From assembly GCA_963786195.1 (NCBI GenBank), contig CAWAYH010000014.1:1-64000 (forward strand): DNA of 64,000 bases, written 5' to 3'. Each line of letters starts with the position of its first letter. Position 1 is the first letter of the stretch. The DNA comes from CAWAYH01 sp963786195. GTDB taxonomy: Bacteria; Acidobacteriota; Vicinamibacteria; Vicinamibacterales; 2-12-FULL-66-21. The translations under genes and the position numbers were made by a program. Below, one piece after another: positions 11,195 to 20,449 of this stretch. The notes beneath the pieces are model-generated. The model had not been told where the DNA came from. It did not search any database and worked only from the letters and a program-made list of their open reading frames with translations.

Positions 11195-11574
11195 TCGACC
11201 TGCTCGAGGAACGTCGTCTCGCCGCGCTCGGGCGGTGCGCCGACGATGAACAGGCGCAGCTCGTCGTCGTGCCGGTTCGAGAGCTGGAGCGCGCGTGCCG
11301 GGCTGGACGACCAGCACGCTGCCCTTTCGCGAGCTCGTGCCGCTCGCGGCTCGTCGCCCTCGCCCATGTGGATCGTCAGCGTGCCGTCGAGGACGACGAA
11401 GACCTCCTCCTGGATCGGATCGATGTGGCGGCGGCCGACCGCGCCGGGCGGGTAGCGGAAGAGGTTCGCGCGCGACTGCGTCATCGCCTCCGACAGCCCG
11501 GCGGCGAGGCGCGGATCGCCCTCGCGGCGCGGCTGCCAGTCGAGGTCGGCGGCGTGAAAGACCGTGTAACCCAT
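11191..11574 (-). CDS. Second cupin-domain protein
   Basis: About 127 residues, beginning MGYTVFHAADLDWQPR. The cupin core is FRYPPGAVGRRHIDPIQEEVFVV, with GTLTIHMGEG as the next strand and VVQPGTALQLSNRHDDELRLF at the end, the middle part read in another frame near 11,300-11,345. The conserved motif has one His (GRRH) and Glu-Glu instead of the H-x-H of its neighbour, so the two barrels probably differ in metal binding. It is the first gene of a two-gene unit, sharing GTGA with the next. Confidence 0.65.
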   Translation of the reverse strand: MGYTVFHAADLDWQPRREGDPRLAAGLSEAMTQSRANLFRYPPGAVGRRHIDPIQEEVFVVLDGTLTIHMGEGDEPRAARARERAACWSSSPARALQLSNRHDDELRLFIVGAPPERGETTFLEQVE

Positions 11575-11600
11575 GCGGCCATTCTCGCACGTGGCCGCCG

Positions 11601-11634
11601 CGGACATGTCGGGGGTCAGACCCCGTCGTGTCCG
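11601..11634. repeat. REP-like imperfect palindrome 1
   Basis: Arms CGGACA..CGGGG and CCCCG..TGTCCG surround GTCAGA. The core is the same GGGTCAGACCC type as palindrome 2, read on the other strand. It lies in a 450-base stretch (11,575-12,026) that has no supported gene. Confidence 0.7.
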
Positions 11635-11696
11635 GAAGCAGGCATGGCCACCTCGGGCTTTACCGCTGCTCGGCGCCGATTCGGCGCGCGAAGCGC

Positions 11697-11726
11697 GACC
11701 TGTCCGGGTCTGACCCCGGACAGGTC
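11697..11726. repeat. REP-like palindrome 2, 12-base perfect arms
   Basis: GACCTGTCCGGG (11,697-11,708) and CCCGGACAGGTC (11,715-11,726) are exact reverse complements with loop TCTGAC. The outer stem shares the GACA/TGTC and CCGGG/CCCGG blocks of the two neighbouring palindromes. Confidence 0.8.
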
Positions 11727-11787
11727 CGGCGCGGACAGGGGCGTGAGAGGATCGCGAGCCGAGCGGAAGCCGGATCTCACGCGACGC

Positions 11788-11826
11788 AAACGGACATGCC
11801 GGGTCCTGGCCCGGGCATGTCCGTTT
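11788..11826. repeat. REP-like palindrome 3, terminator-like
   Basis: AAACGGACATGCC (11,788-11,800) pairs exactly with GGCATGTCCGTTT (11,814-11,826); GGG/CCC extend the stem towards a TCCTGG loop. The stem is flanked by an A run on one side and TTTT on the other, so it could terminate transcription on either strand. It shares GGACATG with palindrome 1. From here to 12,026 I see no further structure or gene. Confidence 0.75.
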
Positions 11827-12026
11827 TAGGCGGGTGAGCGACGCCAGGAAGGGAAGGCGACGTTGCCTCTCACGCTCGGCCCGAGGAAGGGGTGGAGCCG
11901 GCGGTGGCGTAGGGTTGTCGCGGCGGTCGCTCGATTCATGTCCTGAGCCTCGCAGCCGGCGAGCCGTCCTGCGCCTTCGGCACGCAGGTGTTCGGGGGTG
12001 CGGTCTACCGCACTCTTTGAGCCGTC

Positions 12027-13964
12027 CTATTTCAGGTGGCGGTCGAACCACTCGAGCAGGAGCTCGAAGCGCTGCACCCTGTGCACCGGATTCCCCGAGC
12101 GCGACAGCTCGTGGCTCTCGACGGGGAAGCGCACCATCTCGACGTCCTTCTTCAGCAGCCGCAGCGTCGTGAAGAGCTGCTCGGCCTGCTCGATGTTGCA
12201 GCGCAGATCCTGCTCGGAGTGCAGGATCAGGAGCGGCGTCTCGATCTCCTTCGCGTACGTCCACGGCGACATCTGCGAGGTACGTGTCGACGTCGTCATG
12301 GACGAAGGTGCCGTGGTAGCCCTTGAAGACCCAGCCGATGTCGCTCGAGCCGTACATCGAGACGAGGTTGTTGACGGCGCGTTCCGAGCACGCGGCCTTG
12401 AAGCGGTCGGTGTGGCTCACGATCCAGGAGGTCATGAAGCCGCCGTACGAGCCGCCGAGCACGCCCATGCGGTCGGGGTCGCAGAAGTCGAAGCGCTTCA
12501 CGGCCTCGTCGGCGACCGCCATCAGATCCTGGTAGTCGACGGTCCCCCAGCCCGGCCCGAGCTCGCCCGGGCCCATGATCGCGCGGCCCCACTCCTCCGA
12601 GTAGCCGGACGAGCCGCGCGGGTTCGAGTACAGGACGGCGTAGCCGGCGCCCGCGTACACCTGCGTCTCGTCGAAGAACCCGTTCCCGTACTGGGTGAAC
12701 GGGCCGCCGTGGATGTTGAGGAGGACGGGATAGCGCTTCCCCTCCTCGAATCCGGCCGGGCGCGCGATCCACGCATCCACCTCGGATCCGTCCTCGGAGA
12801 CGCGGTGAAGCGCTCAGGCGTGACGAGCTCGCGGCCGTCCGCGAACTGCCGGCCCGACGTCGGTCACCTGCTTCTCGCCGACGTAGAGCTCGCTCAGGTT
12901 GGGCGCAGTCGCTCCCGGTGCGCGCGATCACGCCGTCGCGCGCGTCGAAGCCCGTGAGCACGATCTCGCCGCCGTGCACGAGCTCCGGCTCGCCGCCGTC
13001 CGGCGACACGCGGTACACGTGGACGCTCCCGCCGTCCTCGATCCCGAAGACGATCGAGCCCCCGTCCCAGATCGGCTCGCGCAGGTCGGGATAGGGATCG
13101 CAGTTGCGGTCGAGCGAGGCGGTGAGCAGGCGCAGGTCGCCGCCGGACTTCGCGTCGACGACACCGATCTGCGGGTGGCGCGGGAAGTCGAAGCCCGCCG
13201 GCGACCCACTTGACGGCGAGCAGCTGATCCGTCCGGAGAGTACGACGGCGCCGAGTAACTGCCGTCTCCGGGCGTGAGCCGTCTCGGCTCGCCGCCCGTC
13301 GGCCGGGACGACGTAGATGTCCGCCTTCAGCTCGATGTCCCAGTCGTCGTCGCGCGAGGAGGTGAACGCGATGCTCTTGCCGTCGGGCGTCCAGGTCGGC
13401 TGCGCGTCCTCGAAGTCGCCGTCGGTGAGCTGCTTCGCCTCGCCGGAGCCGTCGGCCGGAACGACGAAGATGTGCCGGCGCCGGTCACCCGTCCAGCCGA
13501 CGCTGTCGAGCTTGAACTGGAGCCGCTTGAACCGCCGCGGCGCCCGTTTCTTGTCGTCTTCTTCCTCGTAGGCGTCGTCCTGGACGCGCGCGGAGAAGGC
13601 GATCTGAGTCCCGTCCGGTGACCACGCAGGCTCGCCGACGTCCTCTTTCAGATCGGTCAGACATTGCGGCTCGCCGCCGCCGGCGGGCATCACGTACAGC
13701 TGGCGGCGCGCCTTCTCGTCGCCGCGCTTCGAGACGAATGCCAGCCGGTCGCCGTCGGGCGACCAGCGCGGCTGCGAGTCGTTCTTGCCGGTGGTGAATC
13801 TGCCGTGGCGGCTCGGAGCCGTCCGTCTTCGCGATCCAGATCGACTGGCGGTACTCGTTCTCGTCCTTGTCGATCGACCAGACGACGTACGCGACGTCGT
13901 CACCGCCCGGCCGCAGGCGCGGGTCGGAGACCCCCGTGAGCTCGTAGACGTCCTCGGGCCGCAT
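12027..13964 (-). CDS. S9-family serine peptidase (acylaminoacyl-peptidase/DPP-like)
   Basis: Propeller-gated peptidase acting on oligopeptides; no signal peptide is seen, so probably cytoplasmic. The N-terminal beta-propeller repeats contain WSPDGDRLAFVSKRGDE, WSPDGTQIAFSAR and WTPDGKSIAFTSSRDD. The alpha/beta-hydrolase domain has NIHGGPFTQYG, the nucleophile elbow GGSYGG near 12,450, the acid in HSEQDLR and the base His in ESHELSR before the C-terminal EWFDRHLK. The frame changes near 13,800, 13,220, 12,800-12,920 and 12,295, while the homology continues. Start ATG (MRPEDVYELTG) at 13,964; a GTG nine bases upstream is possible. It is divergent from the dehydrogenase gene at 14,007. Confidence 0.87.
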
Positions 13965-14006
13965 CCCTCCCACGGGCGGCACTCTACTCACGTAGCGTCT
14001 CGCGGG

Positions 14007-15213
14007 ATGCGGGTTCTCGTCGTCGGGTCGGGTGGAGTAGGAGCCGCGGTCGCCGCGGTCGCGCATCGCCGTGACTTCTTCGAGCGCATGGTGTTCGCCG
14101 ACGTCGACGAGGATCGCGCGCGACGGGCGATCGAGCCGCACGGCGACGATCGCTTCGGCGCCGCAGCCGTCGACGCCTCCGACGCGGCCGCCATCGCGGA
14201 GCTCGCCCGCGCGGAACGGGCGGACACGATCCTCAACGCGGTCGACCCTCGCTTCAACCCGCCGATCTTCCAGGCCGCGTTCGACGCGGGCTGCACGTAC
14301 CTCGACATGGCGATGACGCTCTCCGAGCCGCATCCCGAGCGCCCGTACGAGGAGCCGGGCGTGAAGCTCGGCGACGCCCAGTTCGAGGCGGACGAGCGCT
14401 GGCGGGAGGCCGGCCGGCTCGCGCTCGTCGGGATCGGGGTCGAGCCGGGCCTCTCCGACGTCTTCGCCCGCTACGCCCGCGACGAGCTCTTCTCCGAGAT
14501 CGACACGATCGGGATCCGCGACGGCGCGAATCTCGAGGTCGACGGCTACGAGTTCGCACCCACCTTCTCGATCTGGACGACGATCGAGGAGTGCCTCAAC
14601 CCGCCGGTGATCTGGGAGCGCGATCGCGGCTGGTACACGACCGAGCCGTTCTCCGAGCCCGAGGTGTTCGTCTTCCCGGAGGGGATCGGGCCGGTGGAGT
14701 GCGTGAACGTCGAGCACGAGGAGGTGCTGCTGGTCCCGCGCTGGATCGACTGCCGCCGCGTCGACTTCAAGTACGGGCTGGGCGAGGAGTTCATCGACGT
14801 GCTGAAGACGCTGCACAAGCTCGGGCTCGACTCGACGAAGCCCGTCAAGGTGCGCGGCGTCGAGGTGGCGCCGCGCGACGTGGTCGCCGCCGCGCTTCCG
14901 GATCCGGCGACGCTCGGCGACCGGATGCGCGGGAAGACGTGTGCGGGGACGTATGTCACCGGCACCGGCAAGGACGGGCAGCCGCGGCAGACGTACCTCT
15001 ACCACGTGCTCGACAACGAGCATGTCGATGCGGGAGTGGGGGCACCAGGCGGTCGTGCTCCAGACGGCGCTGAACCCGGTCGCCGCGCTCGAGCTGCTCG
15101 CGACCGGCGAGTGGAAGGGCGTCGGCGTCCTCGGCCCCGAGGCGTTCCCGCCGCAACCGTTCCTCGACCTGCTCGCGGAATACGGCGCGCCGCACGGGAT
15201 CGAGGATCGGTAG
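14007..15213 (+). CDS. Saccharopine dehydrogenase-family protein
   Basis: NAD(P)-dependent oxidoreductase of the saccharopine/carboxynorspermidine dehydrogenase type. The Rossmann nucleotide motif opens the protein (MRVLVVGSGGVGAAVA) and LNAVDPRFNPPIF plus GCTYLDMAMT match the family. The C-terminal domain carries RGKTCAGTYVTGTGKDG. About 400 residues, as usual. One frame change near 15,030 separates LDNEHV from WGHQAVVLQTALNPVAAL. Substrate cannot be decided: lysine metabolism and polyamine synthesis are both possible. It is followed after ten bases by the peptidase gene, so they may share a transcript. Confidence 0.82.
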
Positions 15214-15223
15214 GTTTTCGTAC

Positions 15224-17028
15224 GTGAGCGCAGTCGCCACCGGTGCCGAGGCCGTCGAGTGGAATCTCTCCGATCTCTACGAAGGCCCCGACGATCCCAG
15301 GATCGAGTCCGAGCTCGAGGAGGCGCTCGCCGCGTCGCAGGCGTTCCGTGAGCGCTACCGCGGCAAGCTCGGCGAGCTCTCCGCGGCCGAGCTGCAACGA
15401 CGCGGTCGCCGAGGTCGAGCGGATCAAGTCCGCATCGACGCGCGTCGAGACGTACGCACGCCTCCGGCAGGCGGCCGACAGCTCCGATCAGGCCCGCGGC
15501 GCGCTCGTCCAGAAGGTGCGCGAGCGGAACACGCAGATCGAGACCGAGCTCCTCTTCTTCGACCTCGAGTGGAGCGCGCTCGACGACGAGACGGCCGAGC
15601 AGCTGCTCGCCGACCCAGCGCTCGACACGTACGCCTCCGTCCTCCGCTCGGAGCGCCGCTACAAGCCGTACCAGCTCTCGGAGCCCGAGGAGAGGATCTC
15701 GGCCGAGAAGAGCATCACCGGCGTCGAGCGCCTGGAGCCGCTTCTTCAACGAGCTCCTCTCCGAGCTCAGCGTCTCCCTCGACGGCGAGCGGCTCTCGCT
15801 CGACGAAGCGCTTTCACGGCTCTCGCGGCTGACCGACCAGGGCGAGCGCGGTCGCGTCGCCGAGGCCGTCACCGAGACGCTCCGGCCCGGCCTCCGGACG
15901 CGCGGCTACGTCCTGAACACGATCCTGAACGAACGCGCGATCGAGGATCGCCTGCGCGGCTACGACTCGTGGATCTCGGCCCAGAATCTCTCGAACGAGA
16001 TCCCGGATGAGGCGACGCAGAGCCTCGTCGACGCGATCATGGCGCGCTACGACATCCCGCGGCCGCTTCTACGCCCTCAAGGCGCGGCTGCTCGGACTGC
16101 CACGGCTGAAGGACTATGACCGCTTCGCGCCGCTCCAGGAGGTCGGCGGCACGATCGCGTGGGACGACGCGCAGGAGCTCGTTCTCGAAGCGTTCACCGA
16201 CTTCTCGCCGGTGGCAGGCGAGATCATCGGCGACTTCTTCGAGAAGGAGTGGATCGATGCGGCCGTGCGGCCGGGGAAGATGCTCGGCGCGTTCTGCGCC
16301 ACGCTCATCCCGGACCGGTCCACCCGTACGTGCTGATGAACTACGCCGGCGAGCGGCGCAGTGTCCTGACGCTCGCGCACGAGCTCGGCCACGGCCTGCA
16401 CGGCTCGCTCGCACAGGATCTCGGGCTCCTGAACGCCCGCACGCCGCTGACGCTCGCCGAGACGGCGTCGGTGTTCGGCGAGGCGCTCACGTTCGAGAAG
16501 CTGATGGCGAGGGAGGACGATCCCCGCGCCCGGCTCGATCTGATCGTCGGCCGCATCGACGACGCGATCTCGACCGTCTTCCGCCAGATCGCTCTCAACC
16601 GCTTCGAGCACGCGATTCACACGGGGCGCCGCGAGGAGGGCGAGCTGCCGATCGAGCGGATCTCGCAGTTCTGGTCGGCCGAGCAGCGGCGGATGCTCGG
16701 CGACGCCGTCGAGGTCACGGACAACTACGGGATCTGGTGGAGCTACGTGCCGCACTTCATCGCGGTGCCGGGCTACGTCTACGCGTACTCGTTCGGCTAT
16801 CTCTTCTCGCTCGCGATCTACCGGCGCTACCTCGAGGAGGGCGATGCGCTCGTCGAGCCGTACCTCGATCTCCTGCGCGCGGGCGGCTCGGCGCCGCCGG
16901 CCGAGCTCGCGTCGCGACTCGGCTTCGACATCGGCGACCCGGGCTTCTGGGCGACCGGCCTGGACGCGATCGGCACGCTCGTGGACGAGGCAGAGCAGCT
17001 CGCCGCCAAGCTCGACGAAGCCACGTAA
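15224..17028 (+). CDS. pepF: Oligoendopeptidase F (M3 metallopeptidase)
   Basis: Zinc endopeptidase cleaving short peptides in the cytoplasm, about 600 residues. The zinc motif HELGH is at 16,378-16,392 (LAHELGHGLHG), with the third ligand in ETASVFGE and the substrate loop GYVYAYSFGYL near the C-terminus. The N-terminal oligoendopeptidase F domain begins EWNLSDLYEGPDD. Four one-base frame changes (about 15,395, 15,745, 16,065 and 16,315) break the gene, but every segment continues the family alignment. Start GTG at 15,224. Confidence 0.88.
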
Positions 17029-17039
17029 CAGACTGTTAC

Positions 17040-17588
17040 TTGGCCGGCTCGGGCGTCCTGGTGGTGGCTGCGACCGGGCGAGAGCTCGTACCGGTCGAGG
17101 GGGCGGAGACGCTCGTCTGCGGGATCGGGCCGATCGACGCGGCGGTCGCGACTGCGCGGGCGCTCGCCGAGGAGCGGCCGAGCGCCGTCCTGCACGTCGG
17201 GATCGCCGGTGCGCGCGGGCTCGAGCCGCTGACGCTCGTGCTCGGCTCCGAGGCCGTCTACTGCGACGCGGATGGGCCGCTCGTCGCCGCTCGGGCGCTG
17301 CCCGACCTCGACCTGCTCTCTCGCCTCCGTGCCGCCTTTCCCGACGCGCGCGTGCAGCCGATCGGGACGAGCGCCCGCGTCGGCGGCGCCCGTGACGTCG
17401 ACGTCGAGGCGATGGAGGGCTTCGCCGTCCTCCGCGCCTGCGAGCTCGCGGGCGTTCCGGCGGTCGAGGTGCGCGTCGTCTCGAACGAGATCGGCGAGCC
17501 CGACCGGGCGCTCTGGCGGTTCGACGAGGCATTCGCGGCGCTTGGCGACGTGCTCCCGCGACTCGTCGCGGTAGCGTCCTCCGCGTGA
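17040..17588 (+). CDS. Futalosine hydrolase/MTA-SAH nucleosidase-like protein
   Basis: Purine-nucleosidase fold of the MqnB type; MqnB splits futalosine in the menaquinone route. Visible elements are GIGPIDAAVATARAL, HVGIAGARGLEPLTLVLGSE, the conserved AMEGFAVLRACELAGVPAVE and the late motif RVVSNEIGEPDRALW. Length about 180 residues, slightly short at the N-terminus, where a TTG at 17,040 or a GTG at 17,061 would be the start. The stop shares GTGA with the next gene. I see no other menaquinone gene in the window, so the pathway role is inference. Confidence 0.72.
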   Translation: MAGSGVLVVAATGRELVPVEGAETLVCGIGPIDAAVATARALAEERPSAVLHVGIAGARGLEPLTLVLGSEAVYCDADGPLVAARALPDLDLLSRLRAAFPDARVQPIGTSARVGGARDVDVEAMEGFAVLRACELAGVPAVEVRVVSNEIGEPDRALWRFDEAFAALGDVLPRLVAVASSA

Positions 17589-18279
17589 GCAAGAGCGAGC
17601 TGCCGCCGCCGCTTCCGCCCGAGACCCGCACGGTCGGGCAGCTCGTGGCCGAGACGCTGAAGCTCTACGGGGACAATCTCTGGCCGTCCCTGGCGCTCGG
17701 GATCAGCGTCGCCGTCATCAACCAGGTCTCGGTCGGCCACGACACGCCCTACCAGGTTCTGGTGCTCGCGGCGGGGTCGCCGCTGATGGCCGCGTCCTAC
17801 ACCGGAGCCTCGGCGATCGTCGGCGGCGTGCGGCCCCGCCGGGAGGACGTGGTGCGCGCGATCGTCGTTGGCTCGATCGTCTTCGTTCCCGCGGCCTTTC
17901 TGACTGCTTCTCTTCGTCCTTCCGGCCGTCGCCTGGCTCGCCCTCGTGGGCCTCGTGGTGCCGGTGCTCGTGCTGGAGCGTCCCGGGGATCGGAGCAGCC
18001 TTCCGCCGTGCGATCGAGCTGGCGCGCGCCGACTACGTCCATGCGCTCGGGTCGCTCGCGACGCTGGCCATTCTCTTCGGGCTCGTGAAGCTGACTCTCG
18101 TGCTCCTCCTCCGGGATCTCGGCGACGCGGGCGAGCGTGCGGCCCTCGGGCTCGGAGATCTCGTGATGTCGCCGCTCCTCTTCCTCGGCGGGGCTCTGCT
18201 CTACGTCGACCAGGCGGCCAGAGTAGCGATAAGCTCGCGACCCCGACTGCGGAGGAGCGCCTCATGCCGACCTACCTGA
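17585..18279 (+). CDS. Multi-pass membrane protein, function unknown
   Basis: Starts at GTG 17,585, overlapping the previous stop. A Pro-rich N-terminus (ELPPPLPPETRTVGQLVAE) precedes several hydrophobic segments: SLALGISVAVINQVSV, VLVLAAGSPLMAASYTGAS, AIVVGSIVFVPAAFL, WLALVGLVVPVLVLE and LVMSPLLFLGGALLYVDQAARV. The arrangement resembles small actinobacterial membrane proteins with glycerophosphoryl-diester-phosphodiesterase-type membrane domains. Two frame changes near 17,910 and 17,985 break it. Its C-terminus overlaps the start of the GYD gene by 16 bases. Confidence 0.6.
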
Positions 18280-18551
18280 TGCTCACCACGCTGACGCCGC
18301 AGGGCGTCCAGACGCTGAAGGCGAACCCGAGCCGGTTGCGCGAGGTGAACCGCGACGTCGAGGAGCTCGGCGCCAAGGTGCTCCACCAGTGGGCGACGCT
18401 CGGGGAGTACGACTTCGTGAACATCGTCGAGGCCGCCGACGCCGCGACGGTCGCGAAGATCTCGCTCGCGCTCGGCGCTCGCGGCAGCGCGAAGCTGCAG
18501 TCGCTCGAGCTCGTCGACATCGACACCCTGCTGGGAGTTCTCGACAGCTGA
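18264..18551 (+). CDS. GYD-domain protein
   Basis: Intact 95-residue protein with the GYD family pattern: TYLMLTTLTPQGVQTLKANP, GAKVLHQWATLGEYDFVNIV and LGARGSAKLQSLELVD. These are small ferredoxin-like-fold proteins of unknown role. A strong ribosome site (GGAGGAG at 18,251-18,257) precedes the ATG. A large hairpin follows the stop. Confidence 0.88.
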   Translation: MPTYLMLTTLTPQGVQTLKANPSRLREVNRDVEELGAKVLHQWATLGEYDFVNIVEAADAATVAKISLALGARGSAKLQSLELVDIDTLLGVLDS

Positions 18552-18564
18552 TTTTCCGGCGCAG

Positions 18565-18594
18565 GATGAGCATCCGCGGGGGCGGATGCTCATC
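18565..18594. terminator. 13-base-pair perfect hairpin after the GYD gene
   Basis: GATGAGCATCCGC (18,565-18,577) and GCGGATGCTCATC (18,582-18,594) are exact complements with a GGGG loop, 14 bases after the stop codon. No T run follows. Smaller stems follow at 18,604-18,630 (CCCC-TAAA-GGGG and GGCCGC-TTC-GCGGCC). It separates convergent genes, so it probably ends transcription from both sides. Confidence 0.75.
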
Positions 18595-18634
18595 GCGCGA
18601 AGACCCCTAAAGGGGCCGCTTCGCGGCCCGTCGC

Positions 18635-18837
18635 TCAGCGCCCGTCGTGCTGCTGCTGCTGGCGGAAGCGGTGGACAGCCTTCGACTTCTTCGCCGCCTT
18701 CGGCTCCGGCGGCGGCGGCTTCGGATCGTGCTCCTCGAGCCAGCGCGCGGCTTCGTCCTCGGGTCGACGCCGACTGCGCGCTCACGCTCGCCCCGCTTCA
18801 GGGCGCCGCGGCTCGTGATCGGCCGCTTGTAGCTCAC
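18635..18837 (-). CDS. Small basic/Pro-rich protein downstream of the enolase-like gene
   Basis: GTG start at 18,837 overlaps the stop of the enolase-like gene (GTGA). The reading VSYKRPITSRGALKRGERER, then, after one missing base near 18,750, DEAARWLEEHDPKPPPPEP and KAAKKSKAVHRFRQQQQHDGR, ends at TGA 18,635. About 67 residues, charged, with no recognised domain. The overlap and sensible composition support a real gene; role unknown. Confidence 0.5.
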
Positions 18838-19240
18838 CGGAAGCCGGGCTCGGCGGAGGGCGGCGGGAGCGGGCTCTGCGGCAGGCCCGGCCTGGGGCCG
18901 CCGTCGTTGTACTCCTTCGGTGCGACGTCGTTCGGCGTGTCCGCGTGGAACAGCGAGGCAAGGTGCTGGATCTGGCCACGACCGGGCCCGAGCTCGAACT
19001 GGCCGCCGCCGTACAGCACGATCCCACGCTCCTCGCAGGCGTCGTAGAAGTCGAAGAGGCTCTGGACGGAGCCGAAGCGCGACGGCTTCGAGTTGAGGCA
19101 GCGCGGCTCCCACTCGAGCGCGTCGACGTCTGCGACGGAGTGGATCGGGAAGTCCCAGGTGAGCCGGTCGCGGTGTCGCTCCAGCACGGGACGCGTCTCG
19201 TCCGTGATCCGCGCGTCCTCGAGCCAGGCGTCCGGGAAGG
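18834..19240 (-). CDS. Enolase-superfamily protein (MR/MLE-like), C-terminal fragment
   Basis: About 135 C-terminal residues remain: FPDAWLEDARITDETRPVLE, WDFPIHSVADVDAL, LNSKPSRFGSVQSLFDFYD and GIVLYGGGQFELGPGRGQIQ. These match the second half of the enolase-fold barrel, including the NSKPSRFG strand and the GGGQFE region near the active site. The N-terminal cap, and the barrel strands with the other metal ligands, are missing because homology stops abruptly near 19,240, where an unrelated permease begins on the same strand. Substrate unknown. Confidence 0.75.
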
Positions 19241-19250
19241 CTGGCAAAGA
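19231..19250. other. Junction between two unrelated genome segments
   Basis: Reading the minus strand from the right, the ADOP permease homology ends at SVTVDGRVLLFA (about 19,246). Reading from the left, the enolase-like homology begins at AFPDAWLEDA (about 19,240). The two are in different frames and both genes are cut in mid-domain. Gene content, base composition and intergenic repeats differ on the two sides. Confidence 0.8.
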
Positions 19251-20358
19251 GCAGGACACGGCCGTCGACCGTAACCGAGGCGAGGCGCGGGATCGTAAAC
19301 GGTGTCAGCGCAACGACCGCCTTGACCGCAGCAACGGCCGCGATGACGCCGACGATGCCGCCGACGATCGCCAGCACCAGGCTCTCTGTCAGAAACTGCC
19401 GGACAAGACGCTGACGCGTGGCGCCGATCGCGGCCCGCACGGCAACTTCGCGCGCCCGCGACGCCGCGCGCGCGAGCAGCAGGCTCGCGACGTTGATGCA
19501 CGCGATGAGCAGGAGCAGTCCGACCGCCGCGAGCAGAACGAACAGCGCCGTGCGGAAATAGCCGACGACTTCCTCGTGCAGTCCGATGGCGCGGGCCCGC
19601 CACCCGCGATTGGTCGAGACGAAATCGTTGCCCAGCCGCCCGGTGAGCGCGTCCAGCTCGCGCTGCGCATCAACCAGGCGCACACCCGGCTTCAGCCGTG
19701 CCACCGCTTCCATGAAGTGCGCGCCGCGGCTGTGCTGCGACAGATCCCATCCCAGCCTGTACCAGAGATCGTTGTCGCCGGGAAAGTTGAATCCGTGGGG
19801 CATCACGCCGACGACCGTGTACATGTTGTCGTTGAGCCGAATGTCTTTTCCAACGATCGCGGGATCGCTGGTGAACCGGGACTCCCACAGGCGATGGCTC
19901 ATGACGACCACCCGCTCCCGCGAGTAGAAGACGCCATCCGGGAAGCCCCCGCCGAGAATCGGCCGCACACCCAGGACGGAGAGAAAGTTGCCGCTGACCT
20001 CGATGGTGTTGACCCTGACCGGGTCCTTCGCTTCGTCCCGCAGCGTCACATCCGGCCGCCACCAGGCCGCGGCGTCCCCGAAGACCTGAGTCAGCCCCCG
20101 ATAGTCCATGAAGTTGACGGGCGAGATCGGCTCGTGCTCGAGGCGCTTCTCGTGATTCGCCTCCCACAGCGTCACCAGACGGTCGGGGTCGTCGTACGGC
20201 AGCGGCTTGAGCACCACGCCGTGGACGAGGCTGAAGATGGCGGTCGTCGCGCCGATGCCCAGCGCGAGCGCCAGAATGGCGGTGGCGGTGAATCCGGGAG
20301 ACTTGAGGAGATTACGCAGGCCGTACCGCAGGTCGAGCAACAGGTCGTCCATCCACAC
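19241..20358 (-). CDS. ADOP-family permease (FtsX/MacB type), truncated
   Basis: N-terminal part of an acidobacterial duplicated orphan permease. It starts MDDLLLDLRYGLRNLLKSPG, has the first membrane helix TATAILALALGIGATTAIF, a MacB-type periplasmic domain (DVTLRDEAKDPVRVN, FNFPGDNDLWYRLGWDL) and the FtsX membrane block (FVLLAAVGLLLLIACINVAS, AIGATRQRLVRQFLTESLVL). The frame is intact for about 370 residues and then stops at the junction; the second permease half (about 430 residues) is absent. ATG at 20,358, or the second Met two codons later. Confidence 0.85.
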
Positions 20359-20449
20359 CTTCCGCGGAGAGCACGAATGATAGCGATCCGGCCCGCGTCA
20401 CCAAGTCCAACGAGGTCATGCGCTTGGACGATTCCCGAGCCGGAATGGT

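Noticed and set aside
11575..12026. Coding regions between the second cupin and the S9 peptidase
   Set aside because: Frames are Arg/Pro/Gly-rich shadows crossing the palindromes.
19241..19260. Real fusion of an enolase-like and an ADOP protein
   Set aside because: The two frames differ and both genes are cut mid-domain.
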